A DNA stretch of 64,000 bases from Desemzia sp. RIT 804 (GTDB lineage: Bacteria; Bacillota; Bacilli; Lactobacillales; Carnobacteriaceae): positions 62,001 to 126,000 of the forward strand of contig NZ_JAFEMV010000001.1 in assembly GCF_016892605.1 (NCBI RefSeq), written 5' to 3'. Numbering within the stretch: the stretch's first letter is position 1; the number at the start of each line of letters is the position of its first letter. Under the pieces are notes generated by a model that did not search any database, was not told the DNA's origin, and saw only the letters and a list, made by a program, of their open reading frames with translations. The position numbers and the translations under genes were made by a program. Below, one piece after another: positions 16,762 through 25,071 of this stretch.

Positions 16762-19700
16762 TTACTCTTCGCTGTTTTCTTCATCAGCAGGAGTTTCTTC
16801 AGAGTCAGAGGCTTCCTCTTCCTCTTCCTCTTCCTCTTCAGAGTCGTCACTATCACTATCTTCATTAGATGGTGTCTGAGAACCAGATCCAGCTTTTGAT
16901 TTCCAGAAAGCATTTTGAATGTGAGATGGACCACCGATTAAGAAATTATAAGTGGTAGCACTTGGAACTTTGTCTTTTGCAAAAATCTCTTGTTTCGTTT
17001 GTCCAGAGATAGATACTTTAGTGCCATCTTGTAACCAGCTAGAATTAGAAGTACTTGAATTTCTTTCTTCGAACTCTGCATATTGTAACTCTGACTGTTG
17101 AGCTGCAGCAACTGATCCTGATGGAACAGTGATCTCACCAGACTTCATACCTGTTTCAGCTAGTACAGTATCCGTCACAATACCATCTGGTTGGACAAAA
17201 GTTTTATCAGTACCCACTAAAGTAGAATTATTCTCATAAACAGCATTCATCAATCTAGCCCAAAAGTTTAGATTTCGTTTACTTGGATGAATACCGTTTT
17301 CAGTTTCAATAGAAATATTATCTACATCATACCCCATCCAAGTACTTAATGTTACAGTAGGGGTCATACCAATAAACCAAATATCTTCACGATCATTTGT
17401 TGTTCCTGTTTTACCAGCAATATCAGCAGAAAAGTTCAATAAATCTTCTGTACCACTAACAGTGCTGTTCTCCATAACTCCTCTAAGAATATCGACTGTC
17501 ATATAAGCAGTCTCAGGAGTAAAGACTTGAGTAGCTTTAGACTCGTGTTGGTAAATCACTTCACCATTTTTATTTTCGATCCGTTCAATTAGGAAGGGAT
17601 CTACATGTGAACCATTATTTGCAAGTGTAGTATAAGCACTTGCCATTTCTACTATTGTTGGACCATAAGTTCTATTCGTAATGACGCCTTCATCATTCGT
17701 TTCCGTGTGGCCAGTACCGCCAAGAGCTAAAGCAGCATTTTGGTATTCAGCAGGCTGGATAGCATCTGATCCAATACCCATCAGTGGTAAGTAATCACCA
17801 GGAGCAGAATTGTCTTCTAACATTTTCAAATAAATACGAGATGTAGGGATATTCATTGAATTCACTAAAGATTCTCTTACAGAAACATTGTTACCTGAAT
17901 AAACATTCCCAACGTTTGTTACTTCATGTCCGACATATCTTCCTTCAGCAGCGGACCAGTTGGGTACAAATAAACGTGAATCAGATACCATACTTGCAGG
18001 CGTAATCAATCCTTTTTCTAAAGCAGGAGCGTAGACTAAGATCGGTTTTATCGTTGAACCAGGTTGCCTTTCTACATATAAACCATGATTCAGCATATTC
18101 TCCATGTAGTTTGTACCGCCAACAAAAGCAATGATTCGACCAGTCGCATTATCTACTAAGGAAGAGCCTACTTGGATATCCACCATTTTAGGAACAGATT
18201 CACCAGTTTCTGGGTCTTCTTCCATTGGCTGGATATAAGACCCGGTTTCTCGGTCATAAACAGCAGGAGCTTGCTTCGTTTGTCCTAGGCTAGGTCCATA
18301 TTCAGAGGCGACCTTTTCTAAGGCATCATGAATAGATTTATCTATAGTAGAGTAAACTTTGTACCCATTCAAGCGTAAATCATCATCAGCTCGCTCGTAA
18401 TATTGTTGATATAAATCAGAATCAGCACCAATTTCTTCTTTCGTACGACCATCAGCTGTATAGAGCATTTCCATAACAATTGTACGTGCTTCTGTTTCGA
18501 CAGCATCATAAGCAAAAGAATTCGTTTCTTGCTCGTTATCTTGACGAAGAATAAAATCTTGCGTTAAATCGTATTCGCGAGCACTGCTGTATTCCTCTTC
18601 GGTGATATAACCTTCACGGAACATACGGAACAATACTTCATTTTTTCGACTAAACCCGCTTGACTGATCCTCTTTTACTTCACCCGTATTTGTGTAAGGG
18701 CTATAAGTGATGGGGTTTTGCGGAAGACCAGCGATGAAAGCAGCTTGCGGGAGTGTTAAATCTTTAGCGTCTACACCAAAGATACCCGTGGCAGCTTCTT
18801 GCACGCCAGCAATGTTTTGGCCTAAACTATTTCTGCCAAATGGTGAAATATTCAAGTAAGCTTGCAATATTTCTTCTTTAGAAAAATAATTTTCTACACG
18901 AAAAGCAATCAAAATTTCATTTACTTTTCTTTCAAAGGTAACTTCAGGAGATAAAATCTGCTGCTTCACTAGTTGCTGAGTCAGGGTAGAACCACCTGAG
19001 GACACGCTAGAACCCATTAATTGCTGTACTAGTGCACGCAACACAGCCTTTGGAACAACGCCTGGATGCTCCCAAAAATATTCATCTTCAGTAGCAATAA
19101 TCCCATTGACGACATGCTCGGAAATGTCACTTAATGGAACATTGGTCCTTTTTAAATCTGACCTAAAGACACTGATAGTTTCGCCGCTAGCGTAATACAT
19201 TGTAGAGGTTTGCTCCACATTGCCGATGGCTAATTGCATTTCTTCATAAGCAGGCGGCTCTTGGCCAGACACTAATGAAGCAAACAACCCCATTCCAGCG
19301 CCACCTGCAAATGCTCCACCAACGAGCAAAATAATGCTAAGAATAATGACAAGATTTCTAATTACGTTATATGCAACGTTGAAACCAAAAACAGCTTTAC
19401 CTAAGAAAGTAGCGGATTTTTCATCGTTTTCAGAAGAACCTGCCACAGCTTCAGCATTTTCCTCAGCAACAATCGAAGAGGAGTCTTTAACGGTTTGCTC
19501 TTTTTTATGCTTTCTTCTTGTCTTGAAGGCAGTCCACTTATTTTTCAACGTTTCCTTAGTAGAAGAAAAGAAAACTCCTATTTTTCCAAAAAGAGTTAAA
19601 CTAAATGTTTTAAAAGAAGCCCAACCTTTTTTTAGACCAGTTTTACTCGAGAAATAAATGCTCTTTATAGATGATCTTACTTTGGGGTAGATTTCTTCAC

Positions 19701-19815
19701 TGAAATTTTGCCAGCTGTTCCGTGCATAGCGAGCACTTTTTTGATAAACAGTCTTTCCAGTTTGTGAAATTTTATCCCATAGTGAAGGACCATTATTATT
19801 TCCAGAATCATTCAA
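16762..19815 (-). CDS. Class A penicillin-binding protein (transglycosylase/transpeptidase)
   Basis: A bifunctional cell-wall synthase of 1017 residues, long for its class. A basic cytoplasmic N-terminus of about 150 residues precedes one membrane helix (about 154-179). The GT51 glycosyltransferase follows (catalytic Glu243 in ATEDEYFWEH, GGSTLTQQLVKQ) and then the transpeptidase, with Ser587 in GSTIKP, the SMN motif and Lys802 in GKTGTTND. The C-terminus is an acidic tail with a run of Glu encoded by a hexamer repeat (16815-16838). It starts with TTG at 19815, preceded by GAGGTGA. The leader carries a terminator-like hairpin. Resembles PBP2A-type proteins of lactobacilli. Confidence 0.95.
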   Translation of the reverse strand: MNDSGNNNGPSLWDKISQTGKTVYQKSARYARNSWQNFSEEIYPKVRSSIKSIYFSSKTGLKKGWASFKTFSLTLFGKIGVFFSSTKETLKNKWTAFKTRRKHKKEQTVKDSSSIVAEENAEAVAGSSENDEKSATFLGKAVFGFNVAYNVIRNLVIILSIILLVGGAFAGGAGMGLFASLVSGQEPPAYEEMQLAIGNVEQTSTMYYASGETISVFRSDLKRTNVPLSDISEHVVNGIIATEDEYFWEHPGVVPKAVLRALVQQLMGSSVSSGGSTLTQQLVKQQILSPEVTFERKVNEILIAFRVENYFSKEEILQAYLNISPFGRNSLGQNIAGVQEAATGIFGVDAKDLTLPQAAFIAGLPQNPITYSPYTNTGEVKEDQSSGFSRKNEVLFRMFREGYITEEEYSSAREYDLTQDFILRQDNEQETNSFAYDAVETEARTIVMEMLYTADGRTKEEIGADSDLYQQYYERADDDLRLNGYKVYSTIDKSIHDALEKVASEYGPSLGQTKQAPAVYDRETGSYIQPMEEDPETGESVPKMVDIQVGSSLVDNATGRIIAFVGGTNYMENMLNHGLYVERQPGSTIKPILVYAPALEKGLITPASMVSDSRLFVPNWSAAEGRYVGHEVTNVGNVYSGNNVSVRESLVNSMNIPTSRIYLKMLEDNSAPGDYLPLMGIGSDAIQPAEYQNAALALGGTGHTETNDEGVITNRTYGPTIVEMASAYTTLANNGSHVDPFLIERIENKNGEVIYQHESKATQVFTPETAYMTVDILRGVMENSTVSGTEDLLNFSADIAGKTGTTNDREDIWFIGMTPTVTLSTWMGYDVDNISIETENGIHPSKRNLNFWARLMNAVYENNSTLVGTDKTFVQPDGIVTDTVLAETGMKSGEITVPSGSVAAAQQSELQYAEFEERNSSTSNSSWLQDGTKVSISGQTKQEIFAKDKVPSATTYNFLIGGPSHIQNAFWKSKAGSGSQTPSNEDSDSDDSEEEEEEEEEASDSEETPADEENSEE
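16815..16838. repeat. Hexamer repeat coding for the poly-Glu tail of the PBP
   Basis: Four perfect tandem copies of CCTCTT on the plus strand, read as alternating Glu codons on the minus strand near the end of the penicillin-binding protein. Confidence 0.85.
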
Positions 19816-19862
19816 ATGTAAATCACCTCATAATCTATAAAATATAGTTGCAAATTAGAATA

Positions 19863-19915
19863 TAAAAAAAGGAAGTACAATATATCCCTTTCTAAATCAG
19901 GTTCTTGTATCTTCC
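19863..19915 (-). terminator. Terminator-like hairpin in the PBP leader
   Basis: On the minus strand GGAAGATACAA (19915-19905) pairs with TTGTACTTCC (19880-19871), with one bulged A, and is followed directly by seven T residues (19870-19863). It lies between the likely promoter and the TTG start of the penicillin-binding protein, so it could act as an attenuator. Confidence 0.6.
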
Positions 19916-19929
19916 ATATTGCTTCGCTC

Positions 19930-19938
19930 ATTATACCA
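19930..19938 (-). promoter_or_regulatory. Extended -10 promoter of the PBP gene
   Basis: The minus strand reads TGGTATAAT, a consensus -10 box with the TG extension. There is no good -35 box upstream. Initiation would fall near 19923, just before the leader hairpin. Confidence 0.55.
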
Positions 19939-20090
19939 AATATAAAAAAAAAAGAAAATTTTTATCTGGATGAGGAAAAGATAATTGCTAAAAAGTTATA
20001 TTTTGTCAACTAAACGTTCAAAATTAAAAGAAATCTTTTATGCTAATTAGAATATATGTATAATTAAATGAATGAATTTTAATTTAAATG

Positions 20091-20120
20091 TTGACATTCT
20101 CATCTGAAATCTATTATACT
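20091..20120 (+). promoter_or_regulatory. Promoter of the aromatic-type ABC importer operon
   Basis: Perfect TTGACA (20091-20096), an 18-base spacer and TATACT (20115-20120). Initiation is expected near 20127, about 350 bases before the first structural gene, which leaves a long leader RNA. Confidence 0.85.
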
Positions 20121-20154
20121 AAAAATATCAAATTTAGATTGCGAGTGATTCTTA

Positions 20155-20229
20155 ATGAAAACAACTATAATAAAAGAACACATAAATCTGAATAATTTTT
20201 ACTTTAGCTATTTTAGACGGTGTTTGTAG
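20155..20229 (+). CDS. Leader peptide with Phe/Tyr run
   Basis: A 24-codon ORF with an ATG 28 bases after the predicted transcription start. A partial ribosome binding site, GAGTGAT, lies 5 bases upstream. Residues 15-20 are FYFSYF, so five of six codons call for phenylalanine or tyrosine; there is no tryptophan codon. The stop at 20227-20229 lies in the loop region inside stem A. The position of these codons on the 5' arm of stem A (20202-20218) is what a ribosome-stalling attenuator needs. That the ORF is translated is inferred. Confidence 0.6.
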   Translation: MKTTIIKEHINLNNFYFSYFRRCL

Positions 20230-20369
20230 ACATATACATTATGGATACAAACAAGAACCAAGTTTGTGTCTATAGTGGCTAAAGAATTTTGGAATGTTTA
20301 AAATCCAGCCGCATAGATTAAGAAAATCTAAGTGGCTGCTAAAAAATCAATCAATAATGTACACGATTT

Positions 20370-20412
20370 GCACCTATTTAGATTTTTAAAATCTAAATAG
20401 GTGCTTTTATTT
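20370..20412 (+). terminator. Attenuator terminator before the ABC importer genes
   Basis: GCACCTATTTAGATTT (from 20370) pairs with AAATCTAAATAGGTGC (to 20404), a 16-bp stem with a tiny loop, followed by TTTTATTTTAT. It lies 77 bases before the first structural gene. Confidence 0.92.
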
Positions 20413-20480
20413 TATCTAAAAGGAGGAACAACAGAGCGTTTTGTAACAAAAAAAAGAAAATAAATTAGGAGGAATAAAAA

Positions 20481-21458
20481 ATGAAAAAAACAAAACAAAT
20501 GAAAAAAATAGTAGCAGGAGGAATCACATTACTAGCAGGATTGGTATTAGCAGCCTGTAGTTCAGAGGGAGCCGCTGATGATGGCTCAATCAATATTGGC
20601 ATTTTACAATATATGGAGCATGAATCTTTAAGTTCGGCACGTGAAGGATTTTTAGCTGAGTTAGAAGATGCAGGTTATGTAGAGGGAGAAAATCTAACAC
20701 TACATTACCAGAATGCTCAAGGAGATCAAGCTAATCTACAAAGCATGAGCCAAAAACTGGTAGGAGAAAATGACGTGATACTATCTATTGCGACCCCAGC
20801 TGCCCAATCGTTAGCCAATGAAACTAGTGAAGATCCAATCCTTTTCACAGCAGTTACAGATGCTGTGGATGCAGGATTAGTAGACAGCAATGAAGCTCCT
20901 GGACGCAACGTTACTGGAACAAGTGACATGGTTCCAATTGATGAACAAATAGCACTTTTACTTTCACTTGCACCTGAAGCTGAAACTATTGGAATTATTT
21001 ATAATGCAGGAGAGCCTAATTCAGAGATTCAAGCAAGTTTGGCCATAGAAGCTTTAGAAGCTAAAGGAGTTACGGTAGAAGTTTTAACGGTAGCATCTAC
21101 TAATGATGTGCAGCAAGTATTAACTACCTTAGCACAAGGTATAGATGGATTGTATATCCCAACAGATAATACATTGGCCAGCACAGCGGCGACAGTAGGT
21201 AATATTGCTATCGAATATCAATTGCCAGTTGTAGCTGGGTCAGCCGAGCAAGTAGAAACTGGAGGGTTAGCAACATACGGAATCAATTATGAAAAACTTG
21301 GACGTCAGACAGCAAAAATGGCTCTTCAAATTATTGAAGAAGGAGCGAACCCAGCAGATATTGCTGTGGAAACATCTAATAGTCTAGAATTAGTTGTTAA
21401 CGAAGAGATGGCAGAAGCCCTGGGAATCGATCCAGAAAGCATCTCGTTACCTGAATAG
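20481..21458 (+). CDS. ABC importer substrate-binding lipoprotein (COG2984)
   Basis: A 325-residue lipoprotein with a signal peptide and lipobox LVLAAC; the lipidated cysteine is in AACSS near residue 26. The mature part is a type I periplasmic-binding fold of the TrpX-like (ABC_sub_bind, COG2984) family (INIGILQYMEHESLSSAREGF, NVTGTSDMVPIDEQI, LGRQTAKMALQI). Homologues in streptococci are called tryptophan binding proteins. The leader in front of this operon carries Phe/Tyr rather than Trp codons, so the ligand here may be phenylalanine or tyrosine. A strong AGGAGG site precedes the ATG. Confidence 0.9.
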   Translation: MKKTKQMKKIVAGGITLLAGLVLAACSSEGAADDGSINIGILQYMEHESLSSAREGFLAELEDAGYVEGENLTLHYQNAQGDQANLQSMSQKLVGENDVILSIATPAAQSLANETSEDPILFTAVTDAVDAGLVDSNEAPGRNVTGTSDMVPIDEQIALLLSLAPEAETIGIIYNAGEPNSEIQASLAIEALEAKGVTVEVLTVASTNDVQQVLTTLAQGIDGLYIPTDNTLASTAATVGNIAIEYQLPVVAGSAEQVETGGLATYGINYEKLGRQTAKMALQIIEEGANPADIAVETSNSLELVVNEEMAEALGIDPESISLPE

Positions 21459-21493
21459 AGTCGTCTTAACCTGAAAGTAAAGGAGCAATAAAA

Positions 21494-22402
21494 ATGGATA
21501 TTTTATTATCAAGTACATCTCAAGGTTTATTATGGTCAATAATGGCAATAGGGGTTTATCTAAATTTTCGTATATTAAACATTACGGACTTAACAGCAGA
21601 GGGAAGTTTTCCATTAGGAGCGGCCATTACTGCAACATTGATTGTGAATGGCATCCCACCTTGGATAGCTACTTTGGCAGCGTTAGTAAGCGGTATGTTA
21701 GCAGGAGTTATCTCAGCTGTATTGCATACAAAATTAAAAATACCTTCTTTGATTTCAGGAATTATCACAATGACGGGTTTATATTCCATTAATTTAAGAA
21801 TTATGGGAAAAGCAAATGTCAATTTACTAGGTGAATCTACTTTAATGAGGACAGTAGAATCTTTGGGAATAAAATCTAACTTGTCTACTCTGGTAGTAGG
21901 AGGAATCGTCACTTCTCTTGTCATTCTTGTATTAAAGGCATTCTATAGTACAGAAACTGGTTTAGCCATTCGTTCTACAGGAGATAATCCCTCTATGAGT
22001 GAAGCGAATGGAATCAATACCGATAAAATGGAAATTATTTCTTACATGCTATGTAACGGATTGATTGCCATGGCAGGCGGATTGATTGCTCAAGATAATG
22101 GATTTGCAGATATTAGTAGTGGTATTGGAACTATTGTAATAGCTTTAGCTTCAATTGTTATAGGAGAAGTTATTTTCCGTCATTTAACTTTTGCTAAGCG
22201 TTTGATGACTATCGTAATAGGATCTGTTTTGTATCGTTTGATGTTGTCATTAGTGTTGGAGTTGAACGTAGATCCCCAAGACTTGAAAGTGTTCTCTGCA
22301 ATATTATTAACTGTTGCTCTGGCTTCTCCACTTGTGAAGCTGCCCAATAAAGGAAAAAGAAAAACGCCTCAAGTGAAAAAGAAAGGAGCAACAACCATAT
22401 GA
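21494..22402 (+). CDS. ABC importer permease (COG4120)
   Basis: A 302-residue permease with eight or nine hydrophobic helices, of the COG4120 group related to the branched-chain and ribose permeases (BPD_transp_2). The motif GLAIRSTGDNPSMSEANGI in the middle is the conserved cytoplasmic loop that contacts the ATPase. It lies 35 bases after the binding-protein gene and overlaps the ATPase gene by four bases (ATGA), so it is translationally coupled. The C-terminus is short and basic (NKGKRKTPQVKKKG). It forms the membrane channel for the aromatic or similar substrate. Confidence 0.92.
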   Translation: MDILLSSTSQGLLWSIMAIGVYLNFRILNITDLTAEGSFPLGAAITATLIVNGIPPWIATLAALVSGMLAGVISAVLHTKLKIPSLISGIITMTGLYSINLRIMGKANVNLLGESTLMRTVESLGIKSNLSTLVVGGIVTSLVILVLKAFYSTETGLAIRSTGDNPSMSEANGINTDKMEIISYMLCNGLIAMAGGLIAQDNGFADISSGIGTIVIALASIVIGEVIFRHLTFAKRLMTIVIGSVLYRLMLSLVLELNVDPQDLKVFSAILLTVALASPLVKLPNKGKRKTPQVKKKGATTI

Positions 22403-23202
22403 GTCCAGTTTTAGAGATGAAAAATATCCATAAAAGTTTTGAAATAGGCACTGTGAATGAAAATCATGTATTAAAAGGAATTGATTTAACGATTCATGAA
22501 GGAGATTTTATCACGATCATTGGAGGAAATGGTGCGGGTAAATCTACCCTGATGAATAGTATTGCAGGGAGTTTTCCTGTAGATCAAGGAAAGATATCAC
22601 TGGAAGGAAAAGACATTACTAACGAACCGACAATGAAAAGAGCAAAATATATCGGACGCGTCTTTCAAGATCCGCGAATGGGAACAGCTTCTCGTTTGAC
22701 GATTGAAGAGAACATGGCTGTTGCATGGAAACGAGGCAAAAAAAGAGGTTTTGGTATAGGGGTCAAAGATGAACAACGGCATAGCTTTCAAGAAGCTCTA
22801 AAACGATTAGATTTAGGATTGGAAAACCGAATGAAAATGGAAATAGGGTTATTATCGGGAGGACAGCGTCAAGCTGTGACACTTCTGATGGCCTCTTTGG
22901 TAACTCCTAAGTTATTATTGTTGGATGAACACACAGCTGCATTAGATCCTAAAACAAGTCAGATGGTATTAGATTTGACTAAAAAAATTGTTGAAGAAGA
23001 AAAATTAACTACTTTAATGATCACACATAATATGGAGCAAGCTATTCAATACGGAAATAGACTTATCATGTTAAATGAAGGAAATATTGTTGTAGATATT
23101 GCTGGAGAAGAAAAACAGCATTTAACTATTCCAGATTTGCTTGAATTGTTTCACAAAAACAGCGGTACGATTTTGAATGAAGATGCACTGATTTTAAGTT
23201 AA
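22399..23202 (+). CDS. ABC importer ATP-binding protein (COG1101)
   Basis: A 267-residue ATPase with Walker A GGNGAGKST, signature LSGGQRQAV, Walker B LLLLDEHTAALDP and switch histidine in MITHNM. The Glu-His-Thr variant after Walker B (DEHTAALD) is typical of COG1101 rather than most importers. It completes the three-gene import system, starting at the overlapping ATG at 22399 with GAAAGGAG upstream. A hairpin with a weak T-rich tail follows. Confidence 0.93.
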   Translation: MSPVLEMKNIHKSFEIGTVNENHVLKGIDLTIHEGDFITIIGGNGAGKSTLMNSIAGSFPVDQGKISLEGKDITNEPTMKRAKYIGRVFQDPRMGTASRLTIEENMAVAWKRGKKRGFGIGVKDEQRHSFQEALKRLDLGLENRMKMEIGLLSGGQRQAVTLLMASLVTPKLLLLDEHTAALDPKTSQMVLDLTKKIVEEEKLTTLMITHNMEQAIQYGNRLIMLNEGNIVVDIAGEEKQHLTIPDLLELFHKNSGTILNEDALILS

Positions 23203-23222
23203 ACAATTTGTATTTTGATAAG

Positions 23223-23262
23223 GGCACTTGTTTGAGGTTTTTTCTCAAATAGGTGTCTATTA
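23223..23262 (+). terminator. Probable terminator of the ABC importer operon
   Basis: GGCACTTGTTTGAG pairs with CTCAAATAGGTGTC, with two G-T pairs, around a T-rich loop. The tail (TATTATT) is weak. Confidence 0.6.
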
Positions 23263-23373
23263 TTGTGAGCTTATTAAGTGGTTTTTTTGCTAAAACGATT
23301 TACAATGGATGTGAAACGAAATAAGAGTTTAGAAGAACAACATTTGTTTACTATAACTCATAGGAGGCAAAAA

Positions 23374-24042
23374 ATGTTTGTTAGTATCGGTATTAAACTA
23401 ATAGTGGGATTAATGGGATTATTATTGGTCATGCGTATTTTAGGGAAAAAGACCATGTCAGAAATAACACCGTTTGATTTGGTTTATACACTGGTTTTGG
23501 GTGGAATATTAGAAGAATCACTTTATGATGACGCGATTCATATAGGCCATATTTTATTTGCTTTGCTTATTTGGGGGATTTTAATTTACTGCATAGAAGT
23601 TTTTGTACAAAAAAACGATAAAGCCAATCAATTAGTGAAAGGAAAACCGAGTGTATTAGTGAATGATGGAAAGTTGAATGTCCAAGAGCTAGAAAAAAAC
23701 CACATGGAAATGGAACAACTCCGAGCTTTGTTAAGGAATCAAGATTGTTTCTCTTTAAAAGAAGCGAAACATGTCATCTTAGAAACGGGTGGAGAAGTTA
23801 GTGTGATGAAGAATACAGAGGTAGAGTCTGTGCTGACGATTTTGCTTATTGATGAAGGGCAGGTAGAAATCAACAGCTTAAGAAGTATTGGGAAAGATGA
23901 ATCTTGGTTGCGGGAAAAATTAACTAAGGAAGGATATGATAATCCGAAGAAAATCATATACGGAGAATGGTCTAAGGAAAGTGGGTTTTATATAGTCCCT
24001 TATCCAGAAGAGCCAAGTCTAGGAATAAAAATTGACGGTTAA
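23374..24042 (+). CDS. DUF421 (YetF-like) membrane protein
   Basis: A 222-residue protein with three N-terminal transmembrane helices (residues 5-25, 35-55 and 60-80) and a cytoplasmic domain. The motif RILGKKTMSEITPFDLVYTLVLGG is diagnostic of DUF421/YetF. The soluble part holds the tandem YetF subdomains (GKPSVLVNDGKLN, HVILETGGEVSVM). The ATG at 23374 follows TAGGAGG; a longer reading from a GTG at 23278 has no ribosome binding site. Bacillus paralogues act in spores or at the membrane, but the function is not known. It seems to be monocistronic. Confidence 0.87.
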   Translation: MFVSIGIKLIVGLMGLLLVMRILGKKTMSEITPFDLVYTLVLGGILEESLYDDAIHIGHILFALLIWGILIYCIEVFVQKNDKANQLVKGKPSVLVNDGKLNVQELEKNHMEMEQLRALLRNQDCFSLKEAKHVILETGGEVSVMKNTEVESVLTILLIDEGQVEINSLRSIGKDESWLREKLTKEGYDNPKKIIYGEWSKESGFYIVPYPEEPSLGIKIDG

Positions 24043-24094
24043 GTCAATGGTAGCTGATTTTTTACAAAGTTAGAATAGTAATGGAGGGGATAAC

Positions 24095-24976
24095 ATGCAA
24101 AAATTAATTCCACATCTTTGGTTTGATAAAGAAGCAATAGAAGCAGCTGAATTTTATACTTCGTTATTTGAAGATTCCAAAATAGAGTCCATTGTTCAAA
24201 TGCACGACACGCCTTCTGGAGATTCTGACAGTGTAACTTTAAAATTATGTGGACAAGATTTTATGTTTATATCAGCCGGACCCATATTCCAATTATCTCC
24301 AGTTATTTCTCTTATGGTTCACTGTTCAACTAAAGACGAAGTTGATGGTTTATGGGAATCATTGTCAGTCGACGGCTCTATTTTGATGGAATTAGGAGAA
24401 TATCCATTTAGTAAATGGTATGGATGGGTAAATGATCGATATGGGGTATCTTGGCAAATCCTCCTCACCGATCAGTCTGTCCAACAAAAAATCGTTCCTA
24501 ATTTGTTGTATACTGGCGAGCAAGCGGGAAGAGCTGCAGAAGCAATAGAGTTTTACACGTCTTTATTCGACAATAGCAAAGTAGAATTTCTTTCTAACTA
24601 CAGTGAAGGAGAAGAACCGAATCAGCAGAACATGGTCCAACATGCAACTTTTACATTGGAAGGGCAACAATTCGCAGCTATGGACAGTGCCATTGATCAT
24701 GGCTTCGCTTTTGACGAAGCGTTTTCTATATTAGTGAATTGCGACGATCAAGAAGAGATAGATTTTTTCTGGGAAAAACTTTCTGTTGTTCCAGAAGCCG
24801 AACAATGTGGCTGGCTCAAAGACCGCTTTGGAGTGTCTTGGCAAATTTCACCAAGAATTCTAGAAAAGTTGATGTCTACGAAAGACGAAGAGCAAAAGCA
24901 ACGTGTAGTCCAGTCATTTTTAAAAATGAAAAAAATGGATATTGCTGAGTTAAAAAGAGCCTATGAAGGAAAATAA
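24095..24976 (+). CDS. Tandem VOC-family (PhnB-like) protein
   Basis: A 293-residue protein built from two related PhnB/3-demethylubiquinone-methyltransferase-like VOC domains. The first runs from LIPHLWFDKEAIEAAEFYTSLF to YGVSWQI (residues 3-127) and the second from IVPNLLYTGEQAGRAAEAIEFYTSLF to FGVSWQI (about 135-255). A short helical tail follows. Such duplicated proteins are common in Firmicutes. The domain fold often binds a metal, but a specific reaction cannot be given. TGGAGGGG precedes the ATG; a terminator closes the gene. Confidence 0.88.
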   Translation: MQKLIPHLWFDKEAIEAAEFYTSLFEDSKIESIVQMHDTPSGDSDSVTLKLCGQDFMFISAGPIFQLSPVISLMVHCSTKDEVDGLWESLSVDGSILMELGEYPFSKWYGWVNDRYGVSWQILLTDQSVQQKIVPNLLYTGEQAGRAAEAIEFYTSLFDNSKVEFLSNYSEGEEPNQQNMVQHATFTLEGQQFAAMDSAIDHGFAFDEAFSILVNCDDQEEIDFFWEKLSVVPEAEQCGWLKDRFGVSWQISPRILEKLMSTKDEEQKQRVVQSFLKMKKMDIAELKRAYEGK

Positions 24977-25016
24977 ATGATTGATGAATAAAAAAATTAA
25001 GAAGCAAAACAAAATA

Positions 25017-25064
25017 AAACAAGAGACAAGTTTCGAATTATTAGTTCGAAACTTGTCTCTTGTT
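25017..25064. terminator. Bidirectional terminator between VOC gene and trhO
   Basis: A perfect stem of about 20 bp (AAACAAGAGACAAGTTTCGA and its complement) with a 7-base loop lies between convergent stop codons. Confidence 0.92.
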
Positions 25065-25071
25065 TATTAAT

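Larger units (their letters stand above)
20127..20412 (+). promoter_or_regulatory. Structured attenuator leader of the ABC importer operon
   Basis: Three hairpins can be drawn. Stem A joins 20202-20218 with 20268-20284 and encloses a perfect 8-bp stem (20221-20228 with 20246-20253). Stem B joins 20306-20319 with 20325-20338. The terminator joins 20370-20386 with 20388-20404 and is followed by a T-run. Two competing pairings exist: 20270-20280 with 20307-20316 (10 bp, one bulge) and 20323-20331 with 20378-20386 (9 bp, perfect). If stem A cannot form, the A3'-B5' pairing frees B3' to block the terminator. The 5' arm of stem A overlaps the Phe/Tyr codons of the leader ORF. I find no T-box sequence (AGGGTGGNACCGCG). 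Confidence 0.75.

Noticed and set aside
20241-20282. Second mini-ORF (13 codons) in the same leader
   Set aside because: No ribosome binding site and no biased codons; its reading frame overlaps the 3' arm of stem A by chance.
20127-20412. T-box riboswitch upstream of the ABC importer
   Set aside because: The conserved T-box sequence AGGGTGGNACCGCG and the expected antiterminator bulge are absent; the structures found fit a leader-peptide attenuator better.
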